This document shows positions 1 to 7,000 of a stretch of 64,000 nt of DNA, in pieces. Origin of the DNA: Verrucomicrobiia bacterium (GTDB taxonomy: Bacteria; Verrucomicrobiota; Verrucomicrobiia; Limisphaerales; JADLHS01); assembly GCA_023953615.1 (NCBI GenBank), contig JAMLJH010000001.1, positions 197,362 through 261,361 of the forward strand. Direction: 5' to 3'. Each line of letters begins with the position of its first letter. Position 1 is the first letter of the stretch. The position numbers and the translations under genes were made by a program. Below the pieces are notes generated by a model. The model had not been told where the DNA came from. It made no database searches and saw only the letters and a list, made by a program, of their open reading frames with translations.

Positions 1-285
1 CAGCAGCAATTGCTTTAGGCTGCCGGCGTCCAACTCCGCGTTCAACGCCACTTCTACCGCTCCAGCTTTCAGCGCGCCAAAATGGCTGGTGATGAAATCA
101 AAGGAGTTGGAAAGCAGAATGGCGACTCGATCTCCGGGTTGCACGCCAAGACGAATTAGATAGGCAGCCATCTGATTCGCCTGCTGATCCAACTGACCGT
201 AGGTTTTCCATTCACCATTAAACCAGACGGCCGGTTTATCCGGATAAGCTTGCGCCGCATGGGCTAAAAGGTCCGAGACTAACAT
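1..285 (-). CDS. Adenylate-forming (AMP-binding) acyl ligase, N-terminal part
   Basis: This is the first 95 codons of a minus-strand gene that runs off the left edge. The start is the ATG at 285-283, and it overlaps the end of the upstream asparagine-synthase-like gene by 7 bp, so the two are translationally coupled. The visible protein has the opening fold of class I adenylate-forming enzymes: PDKPAVWFNGEWKTYGQLD, then GDRVAILLSNSFDF and FGALKAGAVEVALN. The catalytic P-loop and adenylation motifs lie outside the window. Such enzymes activate a carboxylic acid as acyl-AMP and load it on CoA or a carrier protein. A separate acyl carrier protein two genes upstream makes ACP loading plausible, but the substrate cannot be read. 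Similar ligases accompany exosortase-type EPS loci. Confidence 0.85.
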   Translation of the reverse strand, partial: MLVSDLLAHAAQAYPDKPAVWFNGEWKTYGQLDQQANQMAAYLIRLGVQPGDRVAILLSNSFDFITSHFGALKAGAVEVALNAELDAGSLKQLLL

Positions 286-2300
286 GGCATTGCTCCCAAC
301 GGAACGGCTTCACGGCGCTGGTGCCGCACGACCTTCACATCATCATGAGCCGATAATTCAGCCCGAACTCTGAATCCAGTAACAAACTGCTTTTGCACCA
401 AAAGTGTAGATAAAATTCCCGCCAAAGCCATGTCATCGGTTTCACCAACGGGCTTGCCCTGCTCCAGCTTCGTGGCGAGTTGACGCACGGCCAGCGGATT
501 GAAAATTCCAGAAGCCCTCACGTGCGAATCGGACAATAACTCCCGTACGTAATCGGGCGTTGCCGCGTGAAAGAAACTGCGATGGATGGGCGCACGATAT
601 GGGCGTTTACGACGCTTCCAGATCGCTTCCGGTAAATACTGACTGGCCAATTGCCGCAGCAGATATTTTTCGGTCAAAGCCCGCAATTTCAGCCGGGCTG
701 GCAGCCGGTTGCAAAACTCCATCACCCGAACGTCAAGAAACGGGTAGCGCCCTTCGACGGAATGGGCCATCGCCACCCGGTCTCCCTGCGCGGATAACAG
801 GTAGGCGGAAAGGAATGTGGAAATTTCTAGATATTGCGCCTGTTCCAAGTCACCCCAATTTTCAAAACCAGCCGGGTAATCAATGAGCGGCGCCTCCCGT
901 TTGCGGGCTTCAGTGACCAGTGCGGTAAAATCCTGAGAGAAGAAGCGCGCCGCGCGATGAGTGTTCCGCCAACGAATGTGGTGTGAAAAATCCGGAGCAT
1001 TTGTTTTCGCCAGATCACTCCCAAAAAATGCGGCCAGATAAGAGCCGCCGGCACCCGCAAGATTAAGATCGGGATACAATCGCTTCAGCAAGGCCGAGCG
1101 CCATTTGGAGGTTGGTTGGCGCGCCCAAAACCTACGAATCTTCGCTTCTTTGAAAATATCGTAACCACCTAAAAATTCATCCGCCCCTTCACCAGTCAGC
1201 ACCACCTTGAAACCACGCTCATGAACGAGCTTGGAAAGCAGAAACATCGGCACCGGTGAGGTGCGGAGAATCGGCACCTCCGTATGCCAGACCACGTCGG
1301 GCAGGGCATTGCCGATCTCGGCATGAGTCGCGCGTACCACATGATGTTGCGTACCGAGATAATCCGCCATTTCCAATTGAAACTGGCTTTCGTCAAACTT
1401 TTCGTCGTCGAACGCAATTGAAAAGGTATCGAGCTGGCTGATCCCTAATTTCCGCACCAACGCCGTAATCGTGGAAGAATCCAGCCCTCCGCTTAAATAA
1501 GCTCCGACAGCCACGTCGGCCCGCAGTCTTACGCGAACCGCATCGCGCAGCAGTTCGTGAAACTCTTCGACGTAATCCGCAACGGAGCGACGGCGGGCAG
1601 CCAGACGCACTGCGGTATCCTGGTCATATTCCGGCCGCCAAAAGGCCTGTTTTACAATTCGTCCATCCTGAACTTTAAGATAACAGCCTGGGGCTAGTTC
1701 AAAGATGTCGCGGAAACAAGTTCGCGGCGATAACGGACTCCAATAGGTGAAAATTTGATCCACGGACACCGGATCCATCTGCGCGTCAATTTGGGGATCA
1801 GCCAGGATGGCCTTGATTTCCGAGGCAAAAAGCAGGCGCTCCGGGGTGCAAGTATAAAACAGTGGCCGAATCCCGACGCGGTCGCGCGCCAGGAACAAGG
1901 AGCGATCGCGTTGATTCCAGATGGCGACGGCAAATTGACCGTTCAATTTGCGTAAACAGTCCGCCCCATATTCCTCGTAAAGGTGCAAAACGACTTCGGT
2001 ATCACAATGCGTCGTAAAGCGATGGCCGTTGCGTTCAAGATCAGTGCGCAGTTCGAGGTGATTGAAAATCTCGCCGTTGAACACGATCCACAGATTTCCG
2101 TCCTCGTTGCCGATGGGCTGTTGACCACCCGCAAGATCCACAATGCTCAGGCGGGCATTGCCCAGGGCAACCTGGTCTCCCAGGAAAATGCCGAATTGGT
2201 CCGGCCCGCGGTGGCGCATCATGCCGAGCATCCGCCGCAAAGCCCGCTCACTCGGCGCCGCGCCTGCAGCTAAATTCAAAATTCCCGCAATGGCACACAT
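279..2300 (-). CDS. Glutamine-hydrolysing asparagine synthase-type amidotransferase
   Basis: The 673-residue protein has an N-terminal class II glutaminase domain with the nucleophile Cys2 exposed after Met removal (MCAIAGI), HRGPD at 30-34 and NGE near 75-77. An ATP-pyrophosphatase synthetase domain follows, with SGGLDSS at 270-276. Glutaminase ammonia would be channelled to an AMP-activated carboxylate to form an amide. It is longer than typical housekeeping AsnB (about 550 aa) and sits between an acyl carrier protein and an acyl ligase inside an EPS locus. This matches the exosortase-associated amidotransferases rather than a gene for free asparagine. Start at 2300 is fixed by the catalytic Cys at position 2. 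The real acceptor is unknown. Confidence 0.9.
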   Translation of the reverse strand: MCAIAGILNLAAGAAPSERALRRMLGMMRHRGPDQFGIFLGDQVALGNARLSIVDLAGGQQPIGNEDGNLWIVFNGEIFNHLELRTDLERNGHRFTTHCDTEVVLHLYEEYGADCLRKLNGQFAVAIWNQRDRSLFLARDRVGIRPLFYTCTPERLLFASEIKAILADPQIDAQMDPVSVDQIFTYWSPLSPRTCFRDIFELAPGCYLKVQDGRIVKQAFWRPEYDQDTAVRLAARRRSVADYVEEFHELLRDAVRVRLRADVAVGAYLSGGLDSSTITALVRKLGISQLDTFSIAFDDEKFDESQFQLEMADYLGTQHHVVRATHAEIGNALPDVVWHTEVPILRTSPVPMFLLSKLVHERGFKVVLTGEGADEFLGGYDIFKEAKIRRFWARQPTSKWRSALLKRLYPDLNLAGAGGSYLAAFFGSDLAKTNAPDFSHHIRWRNTHRAARFFSQDFTALVTEARKREAPLIDYPAGFENWGDLEQAQYLEISTFLSAYLLSAQGDRVAMAHSVEGRYPFLDVRVMEFCNRLPARLKLRALTEKYLLRQLASQYLPEAIWKRRKRPYRAPIHRSFFHAATPDYVRELLSDSHVRASGIFNPLAVRQLATKLEQGKPVGETDDMALAGILSTLLVQKQFVTGFRVRAELSAHDDVKVVRHQRREAVPLGAMPC

Positions 2301-2318
2301 CGAAGCCTCGGCGTCAAC

Positions 2319-2579
2319 TCACGACTGCTTTCTACGAATATAGTCGGAAAGCTTTTGAACCGAATCAAAGTTGTCTGGCAAGATGTCTTCAGGCGGCACA
2401 TTAATTTTAAAAGTGTTCCCTACAAAAGTGACCAGCTCCATCACTCCTATGGAATCAATGATTCCCGCTTCGAGCAGTGAGGTGTCATCGGCGTGAGTAA
2501 ACCCCTCCCCGCTAAACAACATGTTTTCAGTGATAAACTTTTTGATCTGCGCTTTGAGATCTATTTCATCAGTGGCCAT
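2319..2579 (-). CDS. Acyl carrier protein
   Basis: This 86-residue acidic helical protein carries the phosphopantetheine attachment motif IDSIGVMEL, with Ser43 as the attachment residue. It ends 18 bp before the amidotransferase gene and is probably co-transcribed with it. It should carry an acyl or aminoacyl thioester loaded by the neighbouring adenylate-forming ligase, with the LbetaH acyltransferase upstream as a candidate acceptor-side enzyme. It is not the fatty-acid-synthesis ACP by context, since no fab genes are near. The base composition is visibly AT-richer than the surrounding genes. The identification as an ACP is firm; the cargo is not known. Confidence 0.9.
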   Translation of the reverse strand: MATDEIDLKAQIKKFITENMLFSGEGFTHADDTSLLEAGIIDSIGVMELVTFVGNTFKINVPPEDILPDNFDSVQKLSDYIRRKQS

Positions 2580-2652
2580 ATTTTTCTATTGTTCGTTTCC
2601 GCTAAAATTCAAGGAACTCCAAAGCTTGCAATCGTAATGAGTCATTGCCAAT

Positions 2653-3075
2653 TCAGGTTAGCTTGGGCCAGCCCTGTTTTTCCTCTGTATCAATCAGCTC
2701 GATATTCAAATTATTCCGGGCTAGAAAGAAGGCGATCTCCTTATTCTTAAAGGCCTCGCCGGGTTCTGGGGGCACCAAAAATTTGGCGCCTTTGGCTTCT
2801 AACACCGGCATTTCGATTCGCAAATCATCACAGCGAAAGCACAAATGATGCAAGCCGCCACCCCGACGCGCAAACAAAGATACTGAAGACTTTTCATCGG
2901 CTGGGGCTATCAATTTTATAGTGATCGAATTGTCCTTCGTCAGAAAAACAACTCGCACGCCTTGTCTGGAATTCAGCACAATGTCAGAATTTTGGACGTA
3001 GCCAAACATCTCCGACCATTGCTGGATCCCATCCTCCAGAGAGCGAACCACGATCCCGATGTGGTCAACAATCAT
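2653..3075 (-). CDS. VOC (glyoxalase/epimerase-fold) protein
   Basis: This 140-residue vicinal-oxygen-chelate protein begins MIVDHIGIVVRSLEDGIQQW, the first beta-alpha unit with the metal-ligand His5, and has a second half starting at GGGLHHLCFRCDDL with further His ligands. The size fits single-chain VOC enzymes such as methylmalonyl-CoA epimerase. The start codon overlaps the end of the upstream acyltransferase by 4 bp (ATGA at 3072-3075), so the two are coupled. With ACP, amidotransferase and acyl ligase next to it, a role in making or epimerising an unusual acyl group for EPS decoration is a reasonable inference. The reaction cannot be named from sequence. Confidence 0.75.
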   Translation of the reverse strand: MIVDHIGIVVRSLEDGIQQWSEMFGYVQNSDIVLNSRQGVRVVFLTKDNSITIKLIAPADEKSSVSLFARRGGGLHHLCFRCDDLRIEMPVLEAKGAKFLVPPEPGEAFKNKEIAFFLARNNLNIELIDTEEKQGWPKLT

Positions 3076-3899
3076 CCCGCACTACTTTCATTCTTCTTCT
3101 GCATCCAGGCCTCATAGCCGATACCCTGCCAAGGCATGCCGCGATCGAAGCGTTTCATCCAAGGATACGGATTCCCTTTACCCAGAACCACGTAACGTCT
3201 CACATCCATCACAATTTTTGCTGGATTTCCAATTGCCAGGGAATAGTCGGGAACATTGCGGTTCAGGACTGCATCCGCACCAATCAGACAATTCTCGCCA
3301 ACTTTGATACCCGGCAACAGGATGGCATGCACTCCGACCTGGCTGTAATTACCGATGTAACCGCCCCGCTCATCCGTGGAGGGCGGGCAAGGATCATTGG
3401 TCATCACCACATAGGGATACAGGAAAACAAAATCACCAATCACGCTATGTTGCGCAAGGTGAACATTACTGTGCAACCGGCAATAGTTGCCCATTTTTAC
3501 GTCACCTTGAAGATCGGAGAGCGTGCCCACAGAACAGCCTTCCCCTATCGTTGTGCGTTCGCGGATTGTAACCCGGTGTCCAGATGAAAATCCTGCGCCG
3601 ATGCGGCACGCAGCGTAAATAATGGAATGGCTGCGAATTATTGAATTCGCGCCAATGGTCGTTGGTGGATTTTGATATTCCTGGTTGGAGTAATAATCAT
3701 TCAACGGCTCTCCCAATACCGTGTCATTACAAATAATGGAGTCATCCCCAATTTCCACTCCGTCATAAATCGTAGCGTTATCGCCGATTTTTACGTTTCG
3801 ACCAATTTTTGCCCTACTGCTGACGAAAACATTACGGCCGTTAAATTTCATAAAATTAGAGCATCTCAGTTGGCATTCAGCGAGATTTGTAAAAGCCAT
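3072..3899 (-). CDS. Left-handed beta-helix acyltransferase (LpxA/LpxD-like hexapeptide family)
   Basis: The 275-residue protein is filled with hexapeptide-repeat coils, for example AKIGRNVKIGDNATIYDGVEIG near the N terminus and VKMGNYCRLHSN and VGENCLIGADAVLNRNVPD later. A conserved His-containing loop (LAQHSVIGDF) gives the candidate catalytic base. Such trimeric enzymes move an acyl group from CoA or ACP to a sugar amine or hydroxyl. Coupling to the VOC gene and proximity to an ACP favour an ACP-borne donor. The closest named relatives by pattern are UDP-3-O-acylglucosamine N-acyltransferases and O-acetyltransferases of EPS loci; the exact substrate is not evident. The gene is AT-richer than its neighbours. 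Confidence 0.8.
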   Translation of the reverse strand: MAFTNLAECQLRCSNFMKFNGRNVFVSSRAKIGRNVKIGDNATIYDGVEIGDDSIICNDTVLGEPLNDYYSNQEYQNPPTTIGANSIIRSHSIIYAACRIGAGFSSGHRVTIRERTTIGEGCSVGTLSDLQGDVKMGNYCRLHSNVHLAQHSVIGDFVFLYPYVVMTNDPCPPSTDERGGYIGNYSQVGVHAILLPGIKVGENCLIGADAVLNRNVPDYSLAIGNPAKIVMDVRRYVVLGKGNPYPWMKRFDRGMPWQGIGYEAWMQKKNESSAG

Positions 3900-4076
3900 C
3901 CGCTACTCCAGCACCTCTCTTACAACATTCAAGCTACCTCATTCCTGATGATAGCACTCTAGCCCGGCCAATCTGCACGCTGGAGTTTCAATAGGCTTCA
4001 CCGCATAAGTAGGGAAAAGCTCCCACTTTGCAAGCAGATATTCGGATCGGGCTTAACCGAACACTTTGTGATTCAC

Positions 4077-7000
4077 TTATGGCATGGGTAAGAGTTCCAC
4101 TCGATAGAACCGTTGCGGCACGATTTCGAGAGGCGCCTCAGCAGAAGTTACGGAACCGAGTGCGCTGATGCGTCCACCCAAGTCCTGCCAGTTGGCAGCA
4201 GACAAGTCATCCGTGTATTGCAATTGATATTCCCGACCAGGAACTGATTCCCATGTGATGGTTACGAATGCTCCGTTACCATGAATCGCGGTGATCACTG
4301 GTGGAGGAGCGGTAACGGTCAATACGCCCGATAGAAAAACAAACGAGTAATTATTGTCACTACCGCCCGACACAGTTATCGGATATGATCCCGCCGGGCT
4401 GCTGGTTGTGGCGGCCGTCGTGGCAATGGGCAAGCTGTCCAAGACACCAACGTCTTCACCATTGACAAAGCCCGAATAGCTGATCGTCAACGCCGGATTC
4501 GCTTCTCCAAATCCACGGACCTGATCATCGGCCTTCACTGTCAATGGAGCTTTCCTCACCGTCAGTAGGCTCGCCGTCGCCGTCACGTTATAGTTCGGAT
4601 TCGAGCCCAGCGTCACCGTGATCAGATACAGTCCAACCCCCGACCCTTCCGTCGCCGTCGTCGTCAGTGTGTAATCGAGCACCTCATTCCCCACCGCCCC
4701 CGTCACTACCGCGTCCAACACCGGGTTCGCCGTCCCGTAAACCTTGCTCTTCGCATTGGCCACCACCGTCAGTCCCTTCGCCGTGATGTCCGCGCTCAAC
4801 CCCGGCGGCGTCAGCGTGTAGTTCCCCGCAGCCGCCCCCGTCAACGTGTAGCCCGTCGTCGTGATCGCAATCCCCGTCCCCACACTGGCGCTCGCAAACG
4901 TATACACCGGCGTGCCGCCCAACGTCACCACGTCCGGACTCACCACGCCGTTCAACGCCGCCGTCCCGCTCGCGCTCGCGCTCGCACTCCCGTCATACAC
5001 CTTGTTCACCCCGCTCAAACCCACCACCGTCAAAGTCCGTGGCGTGATCTCCCCTCCCGCTACTGACATAAAGGTGTAGCTATAATTGTTGCCGCCATTC
5101 CCGTCGTTGACCAACCCCGATGGGATTAAGGTCCTTCCGGTCCCTACGTTCCGATTGTCGAAGGTCTGTGTAAACGTCGCCGTCTGTCCGTTGACCAGAC
5201 TACCCGTAGTGATCGTCGGCGTTCCAGTCGAACCGGTTGTTCCGTCGTAAACCTTGCTGTCATTCACTGCAGTTACTGTCAGTGCCTGCTTTTCGATCGT
5301 CAGAGTGCCGGGGACGAAAACGACCAAGTACTTATCAGAAGTAAGGCCGGAAGCGGTGACCGCATATTCGCCAACCGGACTGGTAGAGGTTGCTGAAGTG
5401 GTCAACGTCAGAGCGCCATCCAACACACTCGGATCGTCACCGTCAATGAAGCCACTATAACTGGCGGTGAAACTTGGATTCGCTGCGCCGTAGGTCCGGT
5501 TGGCATTATTGGCAGTCACTGTCAACACCGGTCCCACCACGATGGTCATCTCATTGGTGGCGCTCAAGGATTGCTCATTTACCGCATCGGGATTGTAATC
5601 GGTAACCCGGACTTGAACCGGATAAGACGCTCCAGCTTGGTTGATGGTTGGGGTCCATTGAATCAACCCCTCCGAACTGACGGTCAATCCGGCCGGTCCG
5701 GAAACCAGGTCATAATTAAGCCCATTCGCTGGTTGATCGGAGTCTGTCGCCGTCACCAGGGTGCTCCACGGCATTAAAGCCACGATGTTCGTGGTTAAAG
5801 TTGTTTCAAATGTTGGCGCGCTGTTAACTTCTGAAACGACCACCGTAAAGCTGTTTGTGGCAAACAATGGCGACACCCCATTGTCCGTAACCACGGTGGT
5901 AAGGACATGAGTGCCGGGACCCTGGGCCTCGGTCGGAGTCCAGGTGATCACCCCATCGGCATCAATGGATGCACCTGCAGGCGGATCAAGCAAAGCGTAG
6001 GTGAGCCGCTTGGGCGCATTGGTAACGACTACCTCAAGAAGGTAGTAATCTGCATTGGGAAACCCGCCCGGCGACCCCCCGGTCCAAAGTGCGAGGCACG
6101 CATTTGTGAGTGTGCGATTCAAAGTCCCAATCGTTTCCCAGTTCGCATCATCAAAAGAATACAGCCCGGTAAAATCATCGGTGACGGGATCGCGATCCAA
6201 GCGCATGAAAAGATTGGTCACGGAACTTACACTCGCATGAGTCGCAAACGGATTGCCATTAAGCTCACTGACGATAGGAATAATTTCAGTTCCTCCATAG
6301 GTGTCGTTGTAAGCAAGACCAACATGCACCCAGTTGTCGTCATCCTGGTAGGCCGCCAAGTGAACTTGCTGGTAATTTTGGGTCGGCGCAAGCGACACAT
6401 TTAGCTTCATGGAAACCCAATTGGACGACAAGGAGCGAAAGAGGCTGTTCCGCGTGTCATTTGCCGATTGCCATAAATCCCCCTCATCAACCGGAACCCG
6501 CAGTGAACCAGGATGGAGGGCCTGATCGTACGACACTACGGCGCCGACAACTTGTTCGGTATCCCGCGGCAAGCCATCGGGCGCCTTGGCGATAAAGCTC
6601 CACCCATCCGCCAGCAACGCTGCACGGCTGGCATAGGTAAAATTAATCAAATTTGTTGTAAGCGAACCGATATTTGCGGGATCTGATATTTCTGGATCGG
6701 TGGCGGTATTGGTTACAGTAAGCGTGGTCAACTCATTGATTACGCGATCGGCCTGCTCCGGCAAAACTAACGGACTCGTTAAAACCACTACCGTAAACTG
6801 ATTGGTAGCGCTCAGACTGGTGGCATTTACCGCAGTAGGATTGACATCAGTAACTACTGTCGTGAATAGGTTGGTACTCGGCACCTGTCCAGCCGAGGGA
6901 GACCAAGTAATGATGCCAGCGGAATTGATGGAAGCATTCGCCGGTGCGGTTAGCAAGGCATAGCTGAGCGAATTGGCCGGAAGGTCAGCATCCGTGGCGG

